Positions 1 through 5,929 are shown, counted from the stretch's first letter. The stretch is 7,574 bases of DNA from Planctomycetota bacterium (GCA_026386835.1 JAPLMV010000070.1:1-7574); one strand, 5' to 3'. Numbers and translations: made by a program. Notes: a model not told the origin generated them from the sequence alone.

Positions 1-1484
1 CAATACCGCATGCTGCTGGCGGTTTTGGTATTGCTGGCGTAATTAACCAGAAAGTACCGCAGGGCATCGATTGGGTGGTCATACAGGCCATCCTTCAAGG
101 GCAACTCTTTGCCGCTTGTAACATTGTCCGGGTAATGATAACACTGCATCGCCTCAATCAACCGCTGACACTTCGGACTAATCACAAGACTGCTTACCCC
201 ATCGCCCGAACGGATTCTTCTGCGGACAAGCTCGATACCTTCCAAAATGGAGCTTCGCCGAAACCGCACCGCTATCCCCACCGCCTTTAATTCCCGCACA
301 ACGCTTGTGCCGGTAACATCATTGACGCCCGCCCCCGACGGGTCGCAGAATGTCGCAGCCACCCCCGTCTCCCCGCCGGGCGTTCGGCTCTTTATCTGGG
401 CCGCGTGAATATCAATCGTCGCCCTGCTGCGGATGTACTCATCAATCACACGGACGGTTCCGCCGTCATCGACCTGAATCCACAAACACACAAATGGATT
501 GACAAAACCAAAGTCCAGCGTGCGATAAATAGGTATATTCGGATTATAATCAACCTCTTTTACATGAATGCCGGGGTCAAACTCATCAAAGACCGCTTTT
601 TCACGCGATGGCCTCCTGCAGAGCATCTCCGATTCCCACCCCGCCCTGCTCGAACGCCTCATTGCAGTTATGCAATCGTCGATTTTCAAATAGCCTGCTG
701 CCTCTTTGGCCTTTCCCCGGCAATCGCACCACAAATGACAACTCGAGCAAACCCTGTCCATGCATTTCTCAATCACCTCCCACAAGCACCACTTGAAAAC
801 CGGCGTACCCATCTCTGCCGCCGACGATACGCACTTTTGCATCAGCCCGTATGGCCGGTGCATTGTGCTGATTATCTCCATCGCACCAGTCATATTGCCT
901 TTGCTCTGCGTGGTGAATTTTGCCGCTGCAAAAACCTCCTGGGAAAAAAGCTCAACCTCGTCGCATCGCAGTTTGTGGATGTGCTGACCACGAACACTCG
1001 TCGCCGACTGCGTAAGAACCTCCACAGCCGAGCCGTTTGCGAATCGGCATTTTTCCTTTCGCATCGGCCCCGCAAGAAATTCCTCGAAATCCCTGTTCAC
1101 AAAACCAGCAAGGTATTCGTACATCCTGCCTGCCTGTTCCCCTGAGCCCCCGAGAATTCGCACCTGACAGCCGGGCTTGAATATGCAGTCCAGCAGCGTA
1201 GCAACAGCCGCCAGTTCCGTCTTGCCGCCGGAGCGATTTGCCCACACAACGCAATCTCCGTTGGCCTTTTGGGGCTGTGAAAAATCAGCACCGAAACTGT
1301 GCCAGAGATAATCAAGCGGACTATCGTGCTGCGGGCAGATTTTTTTGTCGGGTACATCGATACCTAAAAAGACTTCCACGTAATTCTTCAGGTCGCTTTT
1401 ATTTATGGGACGGCTGTGCCGAAGTGCAGCATAAAGCTCCGATGCCTTTTTGACCCCGACTTGGGAAATCGCTGATTTCGCCAT
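1..1484 (-). CDS. Phage-type terminase large subunit (TerL), 3' end cut by window edge
   Basis: The minus-strand frame is open from ATG at 1484 to position 1 (494 codons, no stop), so the C-terminus lies outside the window. TerL is the two-domain motor and nuclease that drives and cuts DNA during phage packaging. The ATPase domain shows a Walker A motif ANRSGGKTE (residues 82-90), a Walker B motif KLRCDE (171-176) and a coupling-type ISTMHRP motif (205-211). The RNase H-like nuclease domain shows LDFGFVNP (Asp324), VIDEY (Asp348, Glu349), FCDPSG (Asp381) and DHPIDALRY (Asp473), which supply the expected acidic metal ligands. Between the domains lies a Cys-rich segment (Cys241, 246, 249, 253, 255). 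The start follows TTGGGGGTTATAATAA, a weak ribosome site. No catalytic residue looks lost, so the part seen is probably functional. The neighbouring RNA gene is transcribed away from it. Confidence 0.93.
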   Translation of the reverse strand, partial: MAKSAISQVGVKKASELYAALRHSRPINKSDLKNYVEVFLGIDVPDKKICPQHDSPLDYLWHSFGADFSQPQKANGDCVVWANRSGGKTELAAVATLLDCIFKPGCQVRILGGSGEQAGRMYEYLAGFVNRDFEEFLAGPMRKEKCRFANGSAVEVLTQSATSVRGQHIHKLRCDEVELFSQEVFAAAKFTTQSKGNMTGAMEIISTMHRPYGLMQKCVSSAAEMGTPVFKWCLWEVIEKCMDRVCSSCHLWCDCRGKAKEAAGYLKIDDCITAMRRSSRAGWESEMLCRRPSREKAVFDEFDPGIHVKEVDYNPNIPIYRTLDFGFVNPFVCLWIQVDDGGTVRVIDEYIRSRATIDIHAAQIKSRTPGGETGVAATFCDPSGAGVNDVTGTSVVRELKAVGIAVRFRRSSILEGIELVRRRIRSGDGVSSLVISPKCQRLIEAMQCYHYPDNVTSGKELPLKDGLYDHPIDALRYFLVNYASNTKTASSMRY

Positions 1485-1618
1485 TTATTATAACCCCCAA
1501 TACAATTTGCAATTTTTCGATTCTGGATTGCCAGGTATATGTCACGATGTGCTGAACACTGATTTAATAATTTTTATTTTTTGGAACCACGCGGCAAAAA
1601 GTAATGTATAGTTTATTA
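1485..1618. other. AT-rich intergenic spacer between TerL and the RNA gene
   Basis: This spacer separates the divergent TerL start (minus) and the candidate RNA (plus), and must hold both promoters. It is rich in A/T runs such as AATTTTTATTTTTTGG. No conserved protein frame was found. A TATAAT-like string lies only a few bases before the TerL ATG on the minus strand, too close to serve as its -10 box unless the message is leaderless. Confidence 0.5.
1581..1612 (+). promoter_or_regulatory. Possible promoter of the plus-strand RNA
   Basis: TATAGT at 1607-1612 matches the sigma-70 -10 box at five of six positions. It is followed by an AT-rich start region about 8-10 bases before the first stem of the RNA. 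The best -35 candidate, TTGGAA at 1581-1586, is 20 bases away, longer than the usual 16-18, so the -35 assignment is weak. The placement relative to the RNA and its terminator is the main support. Confidence 0.35.
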
Positions 1619-1752
1619 GAGAAGCTGTGTGTTAAAAGTAGTTGGTTTCGGAGGACGGCGCCAAATTACAGCACACCGCTTGGTCTTAAAAAGGGAAACG
1701 AGCCAGGCATAAAGACCAAACCTTAAAGTAGGCTCAGGTTTTCCCTTTTTTT
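1619..1752 (+). ncRNA. Candidate structured small RNA with intrinsic terminator
   Basis: No protein frame explains this stretch, yet it is dense in complementary segments and ends in a textbook terminator. On the plus strand GTGTGTT (1627-1633) can pair with the segment at 1670-1676, and TTGG (1642-1645) with CCAA (1661-1664), giving a 5' stem-loop domain. TTGGTCTT (1680-1687) is perfectly complementary to AAGACCAA (1712-1719). The latter lies in the loop of the terminator stem, so the 3' part can form an H-type pseudoknot or two competing folds. Nothing is encoded downstream on this strand: the next gene is convergent and ends at 1837. A free-standing RNA is therefore more likely than a riboswitch. 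I do not recognise it as 6S, SRP, tmRNA, RNase P or a known riboswitch class. It could instead be the 3' untranslated end of the convergent membrane-protein gene, read on the minus strand. Confidence 0.5.
1688..1752 (+). terminator. Bidirectional Rho-independent terminator
   Basis: The 5' arm runs from an A tract through GGGAAA (1693-1698) and GAGCC (1700-1704). It pairs with GGCTC (1731-1735), TTTCCC (1740-1745) and a run of eight T (1746-1753). The T run follows the stem on the plus strand and ends the candidate RNA. On the minus strand the same stem is followed by CCCTTTTTAAG, so it can also end transcription of the membrane-protein gene arriving from 1837. The loop of about 26 bases is unusually large and contains AAGACCAA, which can pair outside the hairpin. 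Confidence 0.75.
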
Positions 1753-1836
1753 TATGCGCAAAATTCTCCGCCGTATTTTTTGCTCTTTAACTCTCCCCCC
1801 AAAATCCAATATCCCGCAATACAAAAATGATTATTC

Positions 1837-2649
1837 TTATGCCGCTTCCTGCTCCGAAATACGCTCCATTATCGACTTTATCCTTCCTCTGACATCCAAT
1901 AACGGCTTTAACGAAACATCTTCCACCAGACTATCCTGCAGATTGTAACCGAACGGGTTGTCCAAATCCTTTATAAAGAAAATCATGTAAATCAGAATAA
2001 AGCTGACGAACGCCACGAAAAACACGCTTTCATAATACGGGTCTATCTTTATAAACACCAGACCAACAACCAAAATAAAAGTAATCAATTCCGCTATCGC
2101 ATACCCCGTCCCAAGAAACGATGTCTCCCTTATTGTATGTACCCGGTATATCATCTTCCTCAAAAGATTCTGCTCCTGCTTGAGCCGGGTGATAAAATTC
2201 GCCTGCGTCTCGGCCTCCAGTGCAAGAAAATAATCGTTAAACCCCGAAACCTTATCGAGCAGTTTTGTTGTTCTTTCCTTCTTATGAAACCATTCGATAA
2301 GCATCCCGCCAAACTCCATCAGGTGCTGCATCATTTCCCTGGCCGCTGCCGACTTCTTGCCCTTGTAAAGTATCATGCATTCATCCGCCATTGTCTCGAT
2401 ACTGCATGCCATATCCCCGGGAATCTTTTCGCTTTCTTTATAATCAACAAGCACACCTGAAATCAAAAAGCCGATTAAAAATATGTTTGCCGACACCACC
2501 GCCGTAAACAGCGAGCTAAGTGACAGAAATTCAAACCCGAAATAATGTACCCCGAACTTCAATAAGACGATTATCGCCACATAAGGCAGCACGGTAACAG
2601 CCAATGTCCACTTTTGACCGAGATGCAGAATCTTCATTATATTTTTCAT
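1837..2649 (-). CDS. Bestrophin-like / DUF4239-like membrane protein
   Basis: This 270-residue protein has two pairs of hydrophobic segments, around residues 15-31 and 46-68 and around 183-202 and 207-227. They flank a soluble, charged, helical middle domain (about 70-180) containing KGKKSAAAREMM and KQEQNLLRKM. After the last membrane helix comes DLDNPFGYNLQ, with a following acidic LVEDVSLKPL stretch. This resembles the end of DUF4239/bestrophin-like proteins, which carry D-x-PF-G in the same place. By family it would be an inner-membrane protein, possibly a channel; substrate and ion cannot be read. The start is uncertain: ATG at 2649 and an in-frame ATG at 2637 are both possible and neither has a good ribosome site. 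It lies 84 bases downstream of rpiB on the same strand and ends ahead of the bidirectional terminator. It looks like an ordinary chromosomal gene, not a phage structural gene. Confidence 0.7.
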   Translation of the reverse strand: MKNIMKILHLGQKWTLAVTVLPYVAIIVLLKFGVHYFGFEFLSLSSLFTAVVSANIFLIGFLISGVLVDYKESEKIPGDMACSIETMADECMILYKGKKSAAAREMMQHLMEFGGMLIEWFHKKERTTKLLDKVSGFNDYFLALEAETQANFITRLKQEQNLLRKMIYRVHTIRETSFLGTGYAIAELITFILVVGLVFIKIDPYYESVFFVAFVSFILIYMIFFIKDLDNPFGYNLQDSLVEDVSLKPLLDVRGRIKSIMERISEQEAA

Positions 2650-2733
2650 TGCTGGTTATACGCCAATATACCTCTTAGGTTCTGTGATTTTAATCTTATC
2701 TGCGGTTTTTTTTGAGATTGCCAAATCCCACGC

Positions 2734-3165
2734 TCATTGCTTTTCTATCTTGTTGATGCGGTCCTGGTGTCTGCCCCCCTCAAATGGTGTTTTGAGCCAG
2801 ACATCGACTATCTCCATCGCATTCTGTATCGACATCATCCGTTCGCCTATCGAAAGAACGTTTGCATCATTATGCTCCCTGCCCAGTCTGGCCGAACGAA
2901 CGTCCCATGCCACGATACATCTTATCCCAGGCACCTTATTTGCCGCTATCGCCTCGCCGTTCCCCGTACCGCCTATCACAATTCCACACTTGAACTCCCC
3001 CGCCGCAACCGACTGTGCCGCAGGACGAACAAAATCAGGATAATCGCACGGCTCAGGTGAGTATGTGCCGAAATCCATAACCTCGTCCCCTTTTTCGATT
3101 AAAAAAGTCTTGATTTGCTCCTTAAAGCTGAAACCCGCATGATCCGACGCTATTGCAATTTTCAT
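2734..3165 (-). CDS. rpiB: Ribose-5-phosphate isomerase B (RpiB/LacAB family)
   Basis: This 143-residue protein has the normal length for the family. RpiB interconverts ribose 5-phosphate and ribulose 5-phosphate in the non-oxidative pentose phosphate pathway, in the cytoplasm. Visible signatures are ASDHAGF (6-12), the DYPD motif (41-44), GGTGNGEAIAANK (65-77), REHNDANVL (96-104), GER (107-109) and FEGGRHQDRI (128-137). The E. coli enzyme has Cys in CGTGIG; here that position is Gly65 and a Glu stands at residue 71. The same exchange occurs in Mycobacterium tuberculosis RpiB, where the Glu is the catalytic base, so this copy should be active through Glu71. The ATG follows a strong GAAAGGAAAGGG ribosome site. 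It sits 83 bases after the TerS-like gene and 84 before the membrane gene on the same strand. A different sugar-phosphate substrate cannot be excluded. Confidence 0.95.
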   Translation of the reverse strand: MKIAIASDHAGFSFKEQIKTFLIEKGDEVMDFGTYSPEPCDYPDFVRPAAQSVAAGEFKCGIVIGGTGNGEAIAANKVPGIRCIVAWDVRSARLGREHNDANVLSIGERMMSIQNAMEIVDVWLKTPFEGGRHQDRINKIEKQ

Positions 3166-3248
3166 AAAAAAACCCTTTCCTTTCGCCGGCCATTATACCC
3201 CCTTCCTCACTGCGCTCAATATATTTTCAATCCACTTCTGGCAAACGA

Positions 3249-3689
3249 CTAATACCTCTTATCAACAAGGGCCGCCAGTAATCTTGACGCCGTCTCTGGC
3301 GGCAGTTCCTTTTGAACAGCACTCTTATCGTTCTTGCCTGCCCCTAAGGGGCCTGCCGGCTCATCCGCTTTTTTGACGGTCTGTTTCGGAAACTCGATAA
3401 TATCTATGCACGCCTTCCGGGCCGTCTCCTGACTTTGCGACTCGGTAAGACCGACCAGCTTGGCTGCTGCCAGCGGTGCATACCTCGCAATTATCAGCTC
3501 GCCCTGACGATTCAATGCCGCTATCCTCCGATTGAATTCCTCCACAAACCGACGCTCCATCTGCCATTTCACAAAAACTGCCCTGCTGACTTCGTGCTTG
3601 TCCAAAATCGCCTGCTCATCAAGCTGACCAATAAATAAATCCTCAATCACCGAAAGCTGCTTTTTGCTTAACCTCTTCCCCTTAGCCAC
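3249..3689 (-). CDS. Helix-turn-helix protein, TerS / phBC6A51-like
   Basis: This 146-residue protein starts with GTG at 3689, supported by AAAGGGG six to seven bases upstream. Residues about 8-50 fit a helix-turn-helix of the insertion-element/phBC6A51 type often annotated as a small terminase subunit: LSKKQLSVIEDLFIG, then AILDKHEVSRAVFVKWQ, then RRFVEEFNRRI. A helical segment about 55-105 (ARYAPLAAAKLVGL) resembles the oligomerisation part of these proteins. The tail is polar and includes ADEPAGPLGAGKNDKS, encoded by a palindromic repeat. Small terminases bind packaging sites on phage DNA and recruit TerL. The position downstream of the ParB-like gene and on the same strand as TerL supports that role, but TerL is over 1.7 kb away with two unrelated genes between. 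A transcriptional regulator is the main alternative. Confidence 0.65.
   Translation of the reverse strand: MAKGKRLSKKQLSVIEDLFIGQLDEQAILDKHEVSRAVFVKWQMERRFVEEFNRRIAALNRQGELIIARYAPLAAAKLVGLTESQSQETARKACIDIIEFPKQTVKKADEPAGPLGAGKNDKSAVQKELPPETASRLLAALVDKRY
3336..3360. repeat. Palindromic repeat inside the TerS-like gene
   Basis: The core CCCCTAAGGGG with flanking CTG/GCC arms forms a GC-rich palindrome. The same core, as CCCCTTAGGGG, occurs in the ABC ATPase gene near 5540-5550. It falls in a low-complexity linker encoding PAGPLGAGK and keeps the frame open, which suggests an inserted repeat element rather than ancestral coding sequence. Confidence 0.55.
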
Positions 3690-3757
3690 AATAACACCCC
3701 TTTTACTCGTTTACTATTTTGGTTTTAAATCGAAAATTAAAAATTGGCAATCGGAAA

Positions 3758-4360
3758 TTATTTCAGGTATTTCTCCGCTATTTTTGTCAGCGCCTCCGAA
3801 CGCCTCTGCGCCTTTGTCTTTTCCTTTTCCGTACCCTGCGCCTTCGATAACGCCTCTTCAATTATCCGCTGCTGACTTTCGTTTACAAAAAACACAAGCG
3901 GTACCGCAAAACACATCCCGCCCGCCTTTACAGGCAAAGCAGGCAGTTTAAGATTTGCCAGCCGTTCAATCTGTTTCCCAGTCAAAGGCAGTAATCTGGA
4001 AAGCTCCCGTACCTGCATCTTTTCGTTCAAACGCCTAAGAAGTATAAGTTTCTTGTCCAAAATATCGCTCCCGCAGTGCCGATTCAGCGTCGCAAGTAAA
4101 ATGTCAACATGTTCATCATCGACATCCCACACCACACACTCAGCCGCAGCGTATCCTAACTTCTTGAGGGCTTCCAGGCGGTGATGACCGTTGATTATCT
4201 GAAAATTTTCCCCATGCCGCCGAACTGTCAGCGGCTCATATAAACTCGTCCTCTCAATATTCCGAACTAACTTTGAAAAATTCCCCTTACTCATCCGGTT
4301 TGGATTGTCAGGATGAGCAATAAGCCTATCCAGCGATATTGACTGAATCACATTTTTCAT
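3758..4360 (-). CDS. ParB/Srx-fold nuclease-like protein
   Basis: The protein is about 200 residues. The N-terminal ParB/sulfiredoxin domain is clear: SISLDRLIAHPDNPNRMS, then SLYEPLTVRR, then the core QIINGHHRLEALKKLG, where GHHR replaces the GERR-type motif of chromosomal ParB. Next come CVVWDVDDEHVDILLATLNR and a helix-turn-helix-like stretch MQVRELSRLLPLTGKQIERL (about 117-136). The C-terminus is basic and charged. Proteins with this fold include CTP-binding partition proteins and phage or plasmid nucleases; which activity applies here is unknown. ATG at 4360 is preferred because GGAG (complement at 4368-4371) lies seven bases upstream; an in-frame TTG at 4366 would leave only one base to that site. 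The acetyltransferase gene ends 20 bases upstream of this ATG, so the two are surely co-transcribed. No parA-like partner is visible. Confidence 0.85.
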   Translation of the reverse strand: MKNVIQSISLDRLIAHPDNPNRMSKGNFSKLVRNIERTSLYEPLTVRRHGENFQIINGHHRLEALKKLGYAAAECVVWDVDDEHVDILLATLNRHCGSDILDKKLILLRRLNEKMQVRELSRLLPLTGKQIERLANLKLPALPVKAGGMCFAVPLVFFVNESQQRIIEEALSKAQGTEKEKTKAQRRSEALTKIAEKYLK

Positions 4361-4380
4361 TTTCAATCTCCAACTCTTCC

Positions 4381-4431
4381 CTATCCACTACACGCTAAAC
4401 GCTGTCCGCTGCACGCTATCCCTTGTCCGCT
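4381..4431. repeat. Imperfect tandem repeat at the 3' end of the GNAT gene
   Basis: Read on the minus strand, units like TAGCGTG(C/T)AG(C/T)GGA(C/T)AG follow each other with small changes. They encode the reading SGQGIACSGQRLACSG and supply the stop. Related strings, CTATCCCTT and TATCCGCTA, recur at 5121-5149, at the 3' end of the next gene upstream, so this is probably a dispersed intergenic repeat. Confidence 0.55.
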
Positions 4432-5112
4432 AAACCAAATGTAATACGTCGGCCTTGCTGTCAGCTTGCTTATCACAAATTCAGTCCGCTCCCAGCCGGG
4501 CGAAAGACTCCGCCTTTTGCCGTAACCCTGCAAAAAATTTCTGATTTCAAATTCAATGAAATCCGATTGTTCCCGCCCAAGCCGGTCAAGCTTATATTGA
4601 ACAAGTTCTGTATCTATAAGCTCCTTTTCCTCAATGCCGACCATGCTCAATGCCTCTGACATCCGCCTGCATTCCGCCGATATCGGCGCTGTATATGCCG
4701 TCATCCCAGCCTTTTCAAAAAATGGATTCACCTGACCCATCACCGCCATCGCCTCAATGATGGGTACATTCATCAGCCCTATCGTCTCCCGAACAAGCCG
4801 AGCCGCAAGTCCAAGCCCGCGGTATCGCGGCTCAATAACCACCCTGCTGATACAGCGGATATTCCTGTTGATAAGTGCAAGCTGCGCCGCCCTGTCGAAG
4901 CCGGCAAATAACCCCCCAGTCGCAACCCCGCGAAGTTCCTGTCCCGGCACAGGCATCTTATACACAATAACCCCCACTCCAGGCCGAATTGCATAAATCG
5001 CCGCAAACGGGCCAACCGCACCGTCTCGGTAATGATAATGAGACAACCTTTCATAATCCGAAAGGCCGCCCCGCTCAATCACCAATCGTTTTGTAACGCT
5101 GCAAACAACCAT
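4381..5112 (-). CDS. GNAT acetyltransferase, acetyltransferase half of a COG2401-like pair
   Basis: The protein has about 243 residues. The GNAT acetyl-CoA site reads VIEPRYRGLGLAARLVRETI, the canonical R-x-x-G-x-G/A loop. Before it are a core strand with IRCISR and the segment AAIYAIRPGVGVIVYKMP; after it comes VNPFFEKAGMTAY, the usual motif B. A 90-residue C-terminal extension (SEALSMVGIEEKELID onward) is not part of a minimal GNAT. Family members fused to the ABC ATPase upstream are grouped as COG2401; the substrate is not known. ATG at 5112 is preceded by AGGGGTGGGG; an in-frame GTG at 5118 is also possible. It lies 28 bases after the ATPase gene (22 from the GTG), which supports a functional pair. 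The last residues, SGQGIACSGQRLACSG, are encoded by an imperfect tandem repeat that also supplies the stop codon, so the tail is probably acquired. Confidence 0.85.
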   Translation of the reverse strand: MVVCSVTKRLVIERGGLSDYERLSHYHYRDGAVGPFAAIYAIRPGVGVIVYKMPVPGQELRGVATGGLFAGFDRAAQLALINRNIRCISRVVIEPRYRGLGLAARLVRETIGLMNVPIIEAMAVMGQVNPFFEKAGMTAYTAPISAECRRMSEALSMVGIEEKELIDTELVQYKLDRLGREQSDFIEFEIRNFLQGYGKRRSLSPGWERTEFVISKLTARPTYYIWFSGQGIACSGQRLACSG

Positions 5113-5120
5113 CCCCACCC

Positions 5121-5149
5121 CTATCCCTTCTTCCTATCCGCTACCCGCT
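5121..5149. repeat. Second copy of the TAGCGGATAG-type repeat
   Basis: This short repeat spans the stop of the ABC ATPase gene and the 22-28 base gap to the acetyltransferase gene. It shares CTATCCCTT and TCCGCTA with the tract at 4381-4431. The ATPase stop codon (AGC GGG TAG on the minus strand) lies within it, and its G-rich minus strand doubles as the ribosome site of the acetyltransferase gene. Confidence 0.45.
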
Positions 5150-5818
5150 ATTCTTATAAACTACTTTCGTCGGCCCCGAAAGTTCCTTTCTTATAATCAC
5201 GTCAGGCTGCAAATCCGCCAGCATATCCTCGTGGCTCGACGCCAGCAGAAATGTCACCTTATACCGCTTCGCGAATTTGTGTATTGTGTACGAAATCGTT
5301 GATGCCGTAATCCGGTCGAGATTCGAACAGAACTCATCGGCAATTATGAACTTCTTTTTCGCTCCAAGTGCTATTGCCAGCCGAAACCGGTACTTCTGCC
5401 CTTCGCTAAGACAAGATGGGCTGTTGAGAACGCACAGACAATCATTAAGTCCTGCATAACTTAATATCCGCAGCGCCCCGATATAATCCCCCTCGATACA
5501 GTCCACAACCGCCCGCTCCGCCTGCCCCCCAGGGGCCTGCCCCTTAGGGGCAGACAGATTTATATCGTCTATATCCACTTTTTGCTCCGGCTCGATAGCC
5601 CCCGCAAGCTCTTTTAACAATACACTCTTCCCCGCCCCGCTCGGCCCTGTGATATATACAATGTCCCCATCGTTGATTTCCACCTGACAATTATGGGCAA
5701 CATTTTTCTGCCTCATTTTGTCTTTGGTCAGCCCGAACATCCGCATCACAGACAAAACTTTATCTGTTGTTTTAACTTCATTGCAGAACTTCCTTGAAAC
5801 GCAGTAATTCATCTTCAT
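5141..5818 (-). CDS. ABC-class ATPase, ATPase half of a COG2401-like pair
   Basis: This 225-residue soluble ATPase shows Walker A GPSGAGKS (58-65), ABC signature LSEGQ (137-141), Walker B FIIADEF (157-163, Asp161/Glu162), D-loop SNLDR (165-169) and a switch His in SSHEDM (His196). No membrane segment or transporter partner is present, and the stretch from Walker A to signature is short, so this is not a transport subunit. The N-terminal SVMRMFGL (23-30) before the nucleotide domain and the signature context EGQKYRFRLAIAL match the ATPase part of proteins that fuse an ABC ATPase to an acetyltransferase. Here the acetyltransferase is a separate next gene. Residues about 90-102 (APKGQAPGGQAE) are a linker encoded by a palindromic repeat. 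ATG at 5818 follows CTGGGGTGA. It is the first gene of the co-directional set. Its role is unknown; DNA-end handling or packaging is inference from its neighbours. Confidence 0.85.
   Translation of the reverse strand: MKMNYCVSRKFCNEVKTTDKVLSVMRMFGLTKDKMRQKNVAHNCQVEINDGDIVYITGPSGAGKSVLLKELAGAIEPEQKVDIDDINLSAPKGQAPGGQAERAVVDCIEGDYIGALRILSYAGLNDCLCVLNSPSCLSEGQKYRFRLAIALGAKKKFIIADEFCSNLDRITASTISYTIHKFAKRYKVTFLLASSHEDMLADLQPDVIIRKELSGPTKVVYKNSG
5521..5553. repeat. GC-rich palindromic repeat inside the ABC ATPase gene
   Basis: Two nested palindromes, around CCCCAGGGG-type and CCCCTTAGGGG cores, follow one another and share a 15-base core (GCCCCTTAGGGGCAG) with the element at 3336-3360. It encodes the linker APKGQAPGGQAE between the Walker A region and the signature motif, leaves the frame intact, and avoids every ATPase motif. 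Confidence 0.55.
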
Positions 5819-5854
5819 TCACCCCAGTTTCCGACTTTTTCCTCGTGAGTTTTT

Positions 5855-5884
5855 GTAGGGTGGGGTCTTTACCCCACCTTTTTT
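5855..5884 (+). repeat. REP-like hairpin in the leader of the ATPase gene
   Basis: GGTGGGGT (5859-5866) and ACCCCACC (5871-5878) form a perfect 8-bp stem with a four-base loop, followed by six T on the plus strand. On that strand it has terminator form, but no plus-strand gene lies upstream. In the minus-strand message it would sit about 40 bases before the ATPase start with no T run. GTAGGGTGGGGT...ACCCCACC resembles dispersed palindromes common between genes in many bacteria; copies elsewhere in the genome cannot be checked here. Confidence 0.55.
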
Positions 5885-5929
5885 CTCTTTACCGTTTCAC
5901 CGCTCAACCGTTAAACTACGCTATCCTCT

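Noticed and set aside
405..1145. Long plus-strand open frame (246 codons) opposite TerL
   Set aside because: It lies antisense to a frame carrying all terminase motifs, shows no recognisable domain and has an implausible composition. It is a shadow of the TerL gene.
1581..1596. Possible sigma-54 promoter (TTGGAACCACGCGGCA)
   Set aside because: The GG and GC doublets are nine rather than ten bases apart and the flanking consensus is poor.
1619..1752. Known RNA classes (6S, SRP, tmRNA, c-di-GMP, SAM, TPP or cobalamin riboswitches) for the structured RNA
   Set aside because: The conserved core sequences of these classes were looked for by eye and not found.
2684..3060. Plus-strand open frames opposite rpiB
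   Set aside because: The opposite strand encodes an unmistakable RpiB; these frames have no domain and no ribosome site.
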